Assembly: GCA_023435825.1 (NCBI GenBank) | Contig: JAEZMB010000218.1 | Span: 1 to 17,047 of the forward strand | Direction of reading: 5' to 3' | DNA: 17,047 bases | Source of the DNA: Pseudomonadota bacterium | Lineage (GTDB): Bacteria > Desulfobacterota > Desulfovibrionia > Desulfovibrionales > Desulfovibrionaceae | In this document: positions 1 to 6,155 of the stretch, piece after piece | How the letters are laid out: each line of letters starts with the position of its first letter | Numbering within the stretch: position 1 is the first letter of the stretch | Position numbers and translations under genes: made by a program | Notes under the pieces: model-generated | Seen by the model: the letters and a program-made list of their open reading frames with translations, nothing else | The model's database searches: none | What the model was told of the DNA's origin: nothing

Positions 1-27
1 GGGCTCGGAGATGTGTAAACGACACAG
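1..27. other. Residual Illumina Nextera adapter at contig end
   Basis: The first 17 bases (gggctcggagatgtgta) are identical to the inner part of the Nextera read-2 transposase adapter, and 24 of the first 27 bases match it through the terminal ACAG of the mosaic end. The three mismatches lie at positions 18, 20 and 24. The codons these bases would encode (tgt aaa cga cac agg) are also unlike the GC-rich codons that follow. This is a sequencing or assembly artefact, so genuine genomic sequence starts at about base 28. Confidence 0.9.
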
Positions 28-28
28 G

Positions 29-913
29 GCCGACGCCGCCGCCGCCCAGCGCCGGGGAGCGCTCGACGCCGCCGCCCGCATCGAGGACGTGGCCCGGGCC
101 GTGGCCGCCGCCTCCTCGGATCTGGCCTCCCAGATCGACCAGTCCAAGCAAGGGGCCGACATCCAGCGCCAGCACGCCGGGGAAACGGCCACGGCCATGG
201 AAGAAATGAACGCCACCGTGCTCGAGGTGGCCCGTAACGCCTCCGAGGCCGCCCTGGGCGCGGGCACGGCCCGGGACAAGGCCCAGGTCGGGGCCGACGT
301 GGTGCGCCAGGTGGTGACCGCCATCGGCGGCGTCCAGGAACGGGCCGCCGCCCTGCGTGGCCACATGGACGAGCTCGGCCGCCAGGCCGAGGGCATCGGC
401 AACATCATCGGCGTCATCTCCGACATCGCCGACCAGACCAACCTGCTGGCCTTAAACGCCGCCATCGAGGCGGCCCGGGCCGGAGAGGCCGGACGCGGTT
501 TCGCCGTGGTGGCCGACGAGGTGCGCAAGCTGGCCGAAAAGACCATGACCGCCACCAGCGAGGTGGGCACGGCCGTGCGGGCCATCCAGGCCGGCGCCCG
601 GGCCAGCATCGAGGGCGTGGAGGGCGCGGCCCGGGCCGTGGACCAGGCCACCGACCTGGCCGGCCGCTCCGGGCAGGTGCTGGGCGAGATCGTCTCCATC
701 GTGGAGCGCTCCGCCGATCAGGTGCGTTCCATCGCCGCCGCCTCGGAAGAACAGTCCGCGGCCAGCGAACAGATCAACCGGGCCGTGGAGGACATCAACC
801 GCATCTCCGACGACACGGCCCAGTCCATGGCCCGGGCCGCCGGCTCGGTGGAGGATCTCGCCGAACAGGCCGAAAACCTCACCCGGCTGGTGGATTCCCT
901 CAAGGCCGGCTAG
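29..913 (+). CDS. Methyl-accepting chemotaxis protein, C-terminal signalling part (5' truncated)
   Basis: This is the cytoplasmic half of a chemoreceptor that would relay ligand binding to CheA/CheW and so control flagellar rotation. The frame is open from the contig end. It starts with an alanine-rich coiled coil with methylation-helix character (TATAMEEMNATVLEVARNAS), then the hallmark hairpin tip (IADQTNLLALNAAIEAARAG, then GRGFAVVADEVRKLAEKT), and finally the returning helix with EEQSAASEQINRAVEDI. It ends in LVDSLKAG and lacks a CheR/CheB-tethering pentapeptide of the NWETF type. The sensor, membrane segments and HAMP domain are missing because the contig ends here. The ATG at position 11 lies inside adapter sequence and is not a real start. 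A strong terminator follows 26 nt after the stop, so it is not cotranscribed with upp. Its ligand cannot be told. Confidence 0.95.
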   Translation, partial: ADAAAAQRRGALDAAARIEDVARAVAAASSDLASQIDQSKQGADIQRQHAGETATAMEEMNATVLEVARNASEAALGAGTARDKAQVGADVVRQVVTAIGGVQERAAALRGHMDELGRQAEGIGNIIGVISDIADQTNLLALNAAIEAARAGEAGRGFAVVADEVRKLAEKTMTATSEVGTAVRAIQAGARASIEGVEGAARAVDQATDLAGRSGQVLGEIVSIVERSADQVRSIAAASEEQSAASEQINRAVEDINRISDDTAQSMARAAGSVEDLAEQAENLTRLVDSLKAG

Positions 914-939
914 AGCGTCACCTCCCGCAATCCGACGTC

Positions 940-976
940 ATGGGAGGCAGCCTTGGGGCTGCCTCCCATTTTTCTT
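940..976 (+). terminator. Rho-independent terminator of the chemoreceptor gene
   Basis: A perfect 13-bp stem (940-952 with 957-969) encloses a 4-nt loop (ttgg) and runs into a T-rich tract (969-976, interrupted by one C). It sits 26 nt after the stop codon of the chemoreceptor gene and separates it from upp. Confidence 0.9.
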
Positions 977-1113
977 GACCGCCGCCGGCCAAGCCGGCAC
1001 AACTCCGCCGGGCGCGTCTTGCCCATGGCCTGGGAAGGCCGTTTCATGCTAGGCCCGGAAAGCGATTTCGCCGATCCGGCCCCCTGTCCCACCCATAACC
1101 CAGGAGCGCGTCC

Positions 1114-1740
1114 ATGCCCGTCACCGTCGTCGACCACCCGCTGGTGCGCCACAAGCTCGGCTTGTTGCGTGAAAACAACATCAGCACGAAAAATTTCCGC
1201 GAACTGGCCAACGAAATCGGCCGGCTGCTCACCTACGAAGCCACCAAATCCCTGCCCACCGAAAAAAAGACGATCCACGGCTGGGCCGGCCCGGTGGAAG
1301 TGGACCAGCTCGTGGGCAAGAAGATCACCGTGGTGCCCATCCTGCGGGCGGGCCTTGGCATGATGGACGGCGTGGTGGACATGATCCCCGGCGTCAAGGT
1401 CAGCGTGGTCGGCATGTACCGCAACGAGGAAACCCTCGAACCGGTGCGCTACTACGTCAAGCTGGCCAAGAAGATCCACAAGCGCCACGCCATGATCCTC
1501 GACCCCATGCTGGCCACCGGCGGCACGCTCATCGCCACCATCAACCTGCTCAAGGAAGCCGGCTGCCGCCGCATCATGGGCCTGTTTCTGGTCTGCGCCC
1601 CCGAGGGCCTGGCCCGGCTGGAGAAAGCGCATCCCGACGTCGAGGTCTACACCGCCGCCATCGACGAGCGGCTCAATGAAAACGGCTACATCCTGCCGGG
1701 CCTGGGCGACGCGGGAGACAAGATTTTCGGCACCAAATAG
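1114..1740 (+). CDS. upp: Uracil phosphoribosyltransferase
   Basis: Cytoplasmic salvage enzyme that converts uracil plus PRPP to UMP and pyrophosphate. The 208-residue length is the usual one for bacterial Upp. Visible landmarks are the N-terminal VDHPLVRHKLGLLR, the active-site stretch VPILRAGLGMMDG, the MYRNEETLEPVRYYVKL segment, and the PRPP-binding loop DPMLATGGT at residues 130-138. The C-terminal region GYILPGLGDAGDKIFGTK carries the uracil-binding loop typical of the family. The start is set by an AGGAG Shine-Dalgarno at 1102-1106, seven bases before the ATG. uraA follows 44 nt downstream, so import and phosphoribosylation of uracil are encoded together. I found no convincing sigma-70 promoter or attenuator in the 137-nt stretch between the upstream terminator and this gene. 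Confidence 0.98.
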   Translation: MPVTVVDHPLVRHKLGLLRENNISTKNFRELANEIGRLLTYEATKSLPTEKKTIHGWAGPVEVDQLVGKKITVVPILRAGLGMMDGVVDMIPGVKVSVVGMYRNEETLEPVRYYVKLAKKIHKRHAMILDPMLATGGTLIATINLLKEAGCRRIMGLFLVCAPEGLARLEKAHPDVEVYTAAIDERLNENGYILPGLGDAGDKIFGTK

Positions 1741-1744
1741 GGGG

Positions 1745-1768
1745 CGCGCCCGGGCGTTTCCGGGCGCG
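1745..1768 (+). other. Intercistronic hairpin between upp and uraA
   Basis: A 9-bp GC-rich stem (1745-1753 with 1760-1768) with loop gcgttt lies in the 44-nt gap, just ahead of the uraA Shine-Dalgarno. It has no T-tract, so it is not a classical terminator. It may protect the upp mRNA end or adjust uraA translation (inference). Confidence 0.45.
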
Positions 1769-1784
1769 GCGCAAGGAGGGAGAC

Positions 1785-3032
1785 ATGGCTTTGGACACGG
1801 GCAAGGACTACCAACTGCGGCTGCGGGATTTCCCGGTGGGCGCGCAAATGCTTTTCGTGGCCTTCGGGGCGCTGGTGCTGGTGCCGCTGCTCACGGGCCT
1901 TAATCCCAACGTGGCCCTTTTTTGCGCCGGCGTGGGCACGCTTATTTACCAGGTGCTGACGAAGTTTCGCATTCCGATCTTCCTGGGTTCCTCGTTCGCC
2001 TTTATCGCGCCCATCATGTTTTGCGTCAAAACCTACGGCGTGCCGGCCACGCTTGGGGCCCTGGCCTGCGTGGGCCTGGCCTACGCCGGGGCGGCGGCGC
2101 TCATCAAATGGCGCGGCGTGGGCATCCTCATGAAGCTTCTGCCCACCATCGTCACCGGCCCGGTCATCATGGTCATCGGCCTGATCCTGGCTCCGGTCGG
2201 GGTGTTCATGGCCATGGGCAAGACCGGCGACGGCGCGGCCGTGCTCTATCCCCAGGCCACGGCCATGGGCGTGTCGTTTTTCTCCCTGGCCGTCACCGTG
2301 CTGGTGGCCATCCGTGGCCGGGGACTGCTCAAGCTCGTGCCCATCCTGTGCGGCATCGGCGCGGGCTACGTGGCCAGCCTGTTCTTGGGCCTGGTCGATT
2401 TTGCCCCCGTGGCCGCCGCGCCCTGGTTCGCCATGCCGTCCTTTGTCGGGCCGGAATTCAATATTGACGCCATCCTGGTCATCGTGCCCGTGGCCATCGC
2501 CCCCATCATCGAGCATTTCGGCGGCGTCATCGCTATCGGCCAGGTGACGGGCCGCAACTATCTGGAAAACCCCGGCGTCCACCGCTCGCTCATGGGCGAC
2601 GGCGTGGCCACCTTCATGGCCGGCTGCCTGGGCGGACCGCCGCTGACCACCTACGCCGAGGTCACGGGCGCGGTGTCGCTGATCAAGATCTACAATCCGG
2701 CGCTCATGACCTGGGCCGCCGTCACCGCCGTCTGCCTGGCCTTTATCGGCAAGCTCGGGGCGCTGTTGCAGACCATCCCCACCCCGGTCATGGGCGGCAT
2801 CATGCTGCTGCTGTTCGGAGCCATCATGGTGGTCGGGCTCAACTCCCTGGTGCGCGAGGGGGCCGACCTCATGGAGCCGCGCAACATGGCCATCGTGGCC
2901 CTGGTCATTGTTCTGGGCATGGGCAAGATGGCCTTTTCCTTCGGCGGCATCCATCTGGAAGGCATCGGCCTGGCCGGCGTGGTCGGCGTCGTCCTGAACG
3001 CCGTGCTGCCGCGAACCGCCAAGGACGCCTGA
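1785..3032 (+). CDS. uraA: Uracil permease, NCS2 family
   Basis: Inner-membrane nucleobase:cation symporter that brings uracil into the cell for Upp. The 415 residues form a chain of hydrophobic segments consistent with the 14-helix UraA fold. Family landmarks are GLNPNVALFCAGVGTLIYQ near the N-terminus, the substrate-site glutamate in PIIEHFGG (E243, equivalent to E241 of E. coli UraA), and GGPPLTTYAEVTGAV with the second binding glutamate (E292, equivalent to E290). The C-terminal half includes TIPTPVMGGIMLLLFG. A strong AAGGAGG at 1773-1779 precedes the ATG. Linkage to upp makes uracil the likely substrate; xanthine/uric acid transport in the same superfamily is a less likely alternative. 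A 14-bp palindrome (3051-3064) lies about 20 nt after the stop codon, without a T-run. Confidence 0.95.
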   Translation: MALDTGKDYQLRLRDFPVGAQMLFVAFGALVLVPLLTGLNPNVALFCAGVGTLIYQVLTKFRIPIFLGSSFAFIAPIMFCVKTYGVPATLGALACVGLAYAGAAALIKWRGVGILMKLLPTIVTGPVIMVIGLILAPVGVFMAMGKTGDGAAVLYPQATAMGVSFFSLAVTVLVAIRGRGLLKLVPILCGIGAGYVASLFLGLVDFAPVAAAPWFAMPSFVGPEFNIDAILVIVPVAIAPIIEHFGGVIAIGQVTGRNYLENPGVHRSLMGDGVATFMAGCLGGPPLTTYAEVTGAVSLIKIYNPALMTWAAVTAVCLAFIGKLGALLQTIPTPVMGGIMLLLFGAIMVVGLNSLVREGADLMEPRNMAIVALVIVLGMGKMAFSFGGIHLEGIGLAGVVGVVLNAVLPRTAKDA

Positions 3033-3193
3033 TTCGAGGCGTTGCCGCGCCCCCGCCGGCGGGGCGGCTTCGCCAATGGGCCCGGTGGCCGCGTTCATGG
3101 CTTTGCCGTGCCCGCGCCGCAAATCCCGGCGCGCAGGGCAGGGGAGGCCTTTACATCCCCGGTCCGGGCCGCGTGAGGTTCGGGCGATGCGAC

Positions 3194-3233
3194 ACAAAAC
3201 GCGCCCCGGAAGTTTCCGGGGCGCGTTTTGTTT
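3194..3233 (+). terminator. Strong, probably bidirectional terminator downstream of uraA
   Basis: A perfect 17-bp stem (3194-3210 with 3215-3231) with loop agtt has an A-rich left arm (aaaac) and a T-rich right arm (ttttgttt), so it can act as a terminator on both strands. It ends the upp-uraA unit and lies 8 nt before the sigma-54 promoter of the next unit. The 160 nt between uraA and this hairpin hold no gene that I can support. Confidence 0.9.
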
Positions 3234-3241
3234 GGCGCAAA

Positions 3242-3258
3242 CTGGCACGGAGGTTGCT
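3242..3258 (+). promoter_or_regulatory. Consensus-perfect sigma-54 (RpoN) promoter
   Basis: The sequence ctggcacggaggttgct fits the sigma-54 consensus YTGGCACGRNNNTTGCW at every defined position, with the -24 GG and -12 GC separated by the required 10 nt. The predicted start of transcription is about 3269, roughly 19 nt before the ATG of the 33-residue peptide. Such promoters need an ATP-dependent enhancer-binding protein. An imperfect inverted repeat around 3109-3140 is a possible but weak upstream activator site. Confidence 0.85.
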
Positions 3259-3287
3259 GCTTGATTCGGCAATCGGAGGGTATACCC

Positions 3288-3389
3288 ATGTTTGTCGAAA
3301 AGCTTGTCCTGGTTTCCCTGGTGGTTGCCTGCTGCTTTGTGCTGTCGCGCCTGGCCGACGTCGTGCTCAAACCCCGGATCGCCGATTAA
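3288..3389 (+). CDS. 33-residue single-span membrane peptide, function unknown
   Basis: A short open frame encodes MFVEKLVLVSLVVACCFVLS followed by RLADVVLKPRIAD. Residues about 5-22 form one hydrophobic span containing a Cys-Cys pair, and the charged tail (R, K, R) suggests a cytoplasmic C-terminus. A clear GGAGGG at 3275-3280 lies 7 nt before the ATG. The gene has its own perfect sigma-54 promoter and sits between two terminators, so it is expected to form a monocistronic mRNA of about 200 nt. This dedicated control is the main reason to take such a short frame as real. I do not recognise the family. It could be a membrane regulator or accessory subunit; alternatively the functional product could be the RNA itself. 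Confidence 0.7.
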   Translation: MFVEKLVLVSLVVACCFVLSRLADVVLKPRIAD

Positions 3390-3440
3390 CAAAATAAGAA
3401 AGTGAAACGTCGGGCCGCGCGCCGGTCCGGCAGGCTGCTC

Positions 3441-3473
3441 GCGAAACCGGCCCACGGGCCGGTTTCGCTTTTG
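3441..3473 (+). terminator. Rho-independent terminator of the small sigma-54 unit
   Basis: Left arm 3441-3453 and right arm 3456-3468 are perfectly complementary. The effective stem is 12 bp with a CACG loop, followed by tttt at 3469-3472. It isolates the 33-residue peptide gene from the deacetylase gene that starts at 3532. Confidence 0.88.
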
Positions 3474-3531
3474 CAATCCCCGGACAGCGTCGCAATGTTG
3501 CCTTTTCGGGCAAATTCCCTATAAGGGGAGT

Positions 3532-5751
3532 ATGGACTTAAAGTTGTACGCCCTGGGCCGCTGTCGGGCGGCCGCCCGTTTCTTCCTGGCCTTGGCTTCC
3601 CTGCTTCTCCTGCACGCCGCGCCCGCTGTCGCTTCGACCTGGTACGTGGACGCCGCCGTCGCCTCCAGCGGCAACGGCACGTCCTGGGCCACAGCCTTCA
3701 AAACCATCCAGGCCGGCCTCAACGCCGCCGTTTCCGGGGACACCGTGGAAGTGGCCGGCGGCACGTACAATGAGGCGCTGTCCAGCGTCAGGGCCGGCGT
3801 CACCGTGGCCGGCAGCACGGCGTCCGGCAAAAACAGCCAGGTGACCGTGCGCGGCCCGGCCGAATCCACCGTCCTGGCCGTGTCCCACCAGACCGTCTGG
3901 CGGCGACTGACTTTCGACGGTTCGCAAAACGTCAGCGACTACTACACGGTGTCCATCTCCGGCGGCGCGCCCACCTTCGACCAGTGCGTCATCGGCCCGG
4001 GCCAGAAGCTGCTCAATGTCGGCACGGGCGGCGCGACCTTTTCGCGCACCACCATCCAGGAAGCCCGCCGGGGCGACCGGGTCTATTCGGCCGTGATCCA
4101 GCTCAACGCCGGAACCGCCGCCCCCATCGTCTTCGACTACTGCCTGCTTGGCGACATGGAGTACGGCTACATCAACGTCGTGACGGCCTCGCGGATCGAT
4201 TTCAACAACTGCCTCCTGGCCGGTTTTTGGGGCGACGTGCTGTACCTCAACTCGTCCAACGACTATGTCGCCACCGTGCCGGACGGCGTCCATCTGACCA
4301 ACTGCCTGGCCCTGGGCAACGGCTTCGCCGCCAATGCGCTGATTGAAAATCAAAGCTCGTCCGCCCCGGTGACCCTGACCAACTGTCTCATGCAGGACAA
4401 GGCTCCGGTAGAGATGACCGGAACGAAGTACACTGGCGCGGTCACCGAAGTCTCCCCCCTGACGCCCGGTTCGCCCAAGCTCACCCACGGCCGCCGGCCG
4501 ACGCTGCTCAATCTCGGCATCGACGACGCCGCCAACGTCGGGTTTTTCGCCCAGGTGGCCGCCCTGGCCAACAGCACCTACGGCATGAAAATGACCTCGG
4601 CCGTGGACGCCGCCGACGCGGTCTCCGGCGATTGGTCCACCCTGCAGCCCCTGGTCAACGCCGGCCACGAGGTGGCCGCCCACAGCGCCCACCATGTCTA
4701 TTTGCCCGAAACCAGGCTCATGACCCTGGCGTACGCGGGAGTCGGCACAAACGCCGTGGTCACCGTGACGGGCCAGGGCACGGCGGCCACCGCCCTGACG
4801 GTTTCCGCCACCGGCGACGCCGTCGCCAACTTCAGCCTGGACCTGACGGACGCCGCCACCAACACCATCGGCGGCGTCTGCGACACGATCAACGCCAAGT
4901 CCGGCTTCACCTGCGGGCTTATCAGCATCAGCGGCACCACCTACACCAGCGGCCGGGTGCTGTCCCGGGATCTGGCCCAGGTGGCCAGCGTTTCCATCCA
5001 GAACACGACGGCGACCCTGTCGCGAAACAACGCCCAGTTTTACGCCGACGAGATTGTTGCGCCCAAGACCATGATCCAGGCCAATCTTTCGGCCCCGGCC
5101 GGCGGCCCCTACGACTGCACGAGCTTTGTGTTCCCGTTTCTGGGCGAGGACGCTTCCACGCGAACCGCCGTGGCCGGGGCCGGCTACATCGCCGCCCGCA
5201 GCGGCTACGACGGTTCTTCGGCCATGGGTGGCTTCTATTCCGGGACCACGCCGGGCGGCTACGACGCGCTGAACATCTGGGCCGTGCAGCCCGGGATCGT
5301 TTTCGGGCGCAACCTCGACGCCGCCACCCTGGCCCGCCGGGTCTCGGCCTTTCTGGAATGGGCCAAGTTCAACGGCGCGGCGATCTCGCTTTTCAGCCAC
5401 GGGGCCAATGAATACTCCCTGTCCGAATGGTCGGCGCTGCTGGCGCTTATCGCCGGCGACAACAACGTCACCGTGGCCACCCTGGCCGGCATCCAGGCCT
5501 ATCTTGCGGCCAACGCCCAGTCCGCCACAAATCTGGTCTATACGCGCACGGTCTGGCCCGACATCGCCAATTACCGGCCCCTGGCCGGTTCGACGCTGCT
5601 GGCCGCCGGCGCGGCCTACGCCACGGCCAAGACGGATTTCGGCGGCCAGGTCGTGCCGGCCGGCGCCATCCCCTCGGTCGGCCTCTACCAAAGCGGGACC
5701 GCATCCTCGGGATTCACTCCGGCTCCGCTCCTGCTGCTGTTGTTGCAGTAG
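3532..5751 (+). CDS. Secreted right-handed beta-helix protein fused to a NodB-like polysaccharide deacetylase
   Basis: Predicted exported 739-residue carbohydrate-active protein. Residues 1-34 form a signal peptide with an AVA cleavage site. Residues about 36-320 open with TWYVDAAVASSGNGTSWATA and DTVEVAGGTY, the typical beginning of pectate-lyase-like beta-helices (the fold of AlgG-type epimerases, some lyases and many surface proteins); repeated short strands with NCL motifs follow. From about 320 a NodB-type deacetylase starts: metal/base motif GIDDA (D331, D332), H384-S-A-H-H388, VFPFL (533-537) and LFSHG (H623). All key residues are present, so it is probably an active N- or O-deacetylase. 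About 140 residues are inserted between HSAHH and FPF, including a segment like flagellin IN repeats. The chain ends abruptly in PAPLLLLLLQ. GGGGAG at 3525-3530 sits very close to the ATG. It lies 404 nt upstream of the polysaccharide operon and probably acts on the same polymer. Confidence 0.85.
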   Translation: MDLKLYALGRCRAAARFFLALASLLLLHAAPAVASTWYVDAAVASSGNGTSWATAFKTIQAGLNAAVSGDTVEVAGGTYNEALSSVRAGVTVAGSTASGKNSQVTVRGPAESTVLAVSHQTVWRRLTFDGSQNVSDYYTVSISGGAPTFDQCVIGPGQKLLNVGTGGATFSRTTIQEARRGDRVYSAVIQLNAGTAAPIVFDYCLLGDMEYGYINVVTASRIDFNNCLLAGFWGDVLYLNSSNDYVATVPDGVHLTNCLALGNGFAANALIENQSSSAPVTLTNCLMQDKAPVEMTGTKYTGAVTEVSPLTPGSPKLTHGRRPTLLNLGIDDAANVGFFAQVAALANSTYGMKMTSAVDAADAVSGDWSTLQPLVNAGHEVAAHSAHHVYLPETRLMTLAYAGVGTNAVVTVTGQGTAATALTVSATGDAVANFSLDLTDAATNTIGGVCDTINAKSGFTCGLISISGTTYTSGRVLSRDLAQVASVSIQNTTATLSRNNAQFYADEIVAPKTMIQANLSAPAGGPYDCTSFVFPFLGEDASTRTAVAGAGYIAARSGYDGSSAMGGFYSGTTPGGYDALNIWAVQPGIVFGRNLDAATLARRVSAFLEWAKFNGAAISLFSHGANEYSLSEWSALLALIAGDNNVTVATLAGIQAYLAANAQSATNLVYTRTVWPDIANYRPLAGSTLLAAGAAYATAKTDFGGQVVPAGAIPSVGLYQSGTASSGFTPAPLLLLLLQ

Positions 5752-5795
5752 CCCCACCTATTCTTCCGCAGTTGTTTTGCGGGGACGACGTGTCT

Positions 5796-5829
5796 CGGCG
5801 ATGTCGTTGGTATTGCAACGACATCGCCG
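5796..5829. promoter_or_regulatory. 14-bp perfect inverted repeat, candidate enhancer-binding site
   Basis: The arms 5796-5809 and 5816-5829 are exact reverse complements (cggcgatgtcgttg / caacgacatcgccg) around a 6-nt spacer. The centre lies about 84 nt upstream of the predicted sigma-54 transcription start, a usual distance for an activator dimer site. No T-tract follows directly, so a terminator for the preceding gene is possible but less likely. Confidence 0.55.
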
Positions 5830-5868
5830 CGTTCCAACGAAAATGGAAGCGACGCGGCCCTCGTTTTT

Positions 5869-5885
5869 TTGGCTCCACTTTTGCA
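5869..5885 (+). promoter_or_regulatory. Sigma-54-type promoter of the exopolysaccharide operon
   Basis: The sequence ttggctccacttttgca matches YTGGCACGRNNNTTGCW at the invariant -24 GG and -12 GC with exact 10-nt spacing, and at TTGGC and TTGCA. It differs at two positions of the -24 element (A to T and G to C). Transcription would start near 5896, leaving a long leader before the synthase gene at 6156. Confidence 0.65.
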
Positions 5886-5981
5886 ATTATTCGCGTATCA
5901 ATGCGTTTGCTCCTATCGGCGAAGCGGGTTTATGCCGCAAGGGGCAGCTTGGCTGAAAGAGAAGTAAATATTTCAAGTCCG

Positions 5982-5997
5982 TTGCGCCCGGGCGCAA
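5982..5997. promoter_or_regulatory. 16-bp perfect palindrome in the operon leader
   Basis: The sequence ttgcgcccgggcgcaa is a perfect palindrome with no spacer, located about 90 nt downstream of the predicted transcription start. It could be an operator for a dimeric regulator or part of an RNA fold. No regulator is identified. Confidence 0.4.
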
Positions 5998-6142
5998 ATT
6001 GGCCGGAGCGCAGGCGAGTCCGCCCGAAGATGGAACTGGTGAGAGAACGCGTCGCAGATTGTGAAAAAGTTAAACGCCGCTCCGGCAATTGTGGCTCGGA
6101 AGCGGATCGGCCTGACCCGACGGCATGACACCGTGCAGCTTT

Positions 6143-6147
6143 GGAGG
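6143..6147 (+). promoter_or_regulatory. Shine-Dalgarno that fixes the synthase start at 6156
   Basis: GGAGG here is 8 nt before the ATG at 6156. An in-frame TTG at 6141 would overlap this site and lacks its own ribosome-binding sequence, so 6156 is preferred. Confidence 0.85.
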
Positions 6148-6155
6148 TTGTATCC

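Larger units (their letters stand above)
5752..6155 (+). other. 404-nt intergenic control region of the exopolysaccharide operon
   Basis: No convincing gene lies here, and the sequence is visibly less GC-rich than its neighbours. It holds, in order, a 14-bp perfect inverted repeat, a T7 run, a sigma-54 promoter, a 16-bp palindrome and a predicted 5' leader of about 260 nt. Within the leader, gccggagcg at 6002-6010 can pair with cgctccggc at 6079-6087, suggesting a long-range fold. I looked for the conserved elements of a GEMM-type c-di-GMP riboswitch and did not find them. Confidence 0.6.

Noticed and set aside
1686..3476. 596-residue minus-strand frame opposite uraA and the small sigma-54 unit
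   Set aside because: His/Asp/Gly-rich shadow sequence that runs through two strong terminators and opposes an unambiguous permease gene.
3498..3525. Sigma-70-like TTGCCT-N16-TATAAG upstream of the gene at 3532
   Set aside because: The -10 lies only 6 nt from the ATG and overlaps the Shine-Dalgarno, which would make the mRNA leaderless. Not strong enough to list as a promoter.
3538..5757. 739-residue minus-strand frame opposite the beta-helix/deacetylase gene
   Set aside because: Mirror frame produced by codon bias. The + strand has a signal peptide and catalytic motifs; the minus frame has none.
5900..6128. Short + strand frame in the intergenic region (MRLLLSAKRVYAARGS and onward)
   Set aside because: Arg-rich with no hydrophobic or domain pattern, no ribosome site, and it is the out-of-frame extension of a shadow of the upstream gene.
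6141..6155. TTG start five codons upstream for the synthase
   Set aside because: The TTG overlaps the GGAGG that serves the ATG at 6156 and has no ribosome site of its own.
5886..6155. c-di-GMP riboswitch (GEMM-I or GEMM-II) in the operon leader
   Set aside because: It was suspected because of the PilZ synthase, but none of the conserved GEMM core sequences is visible.
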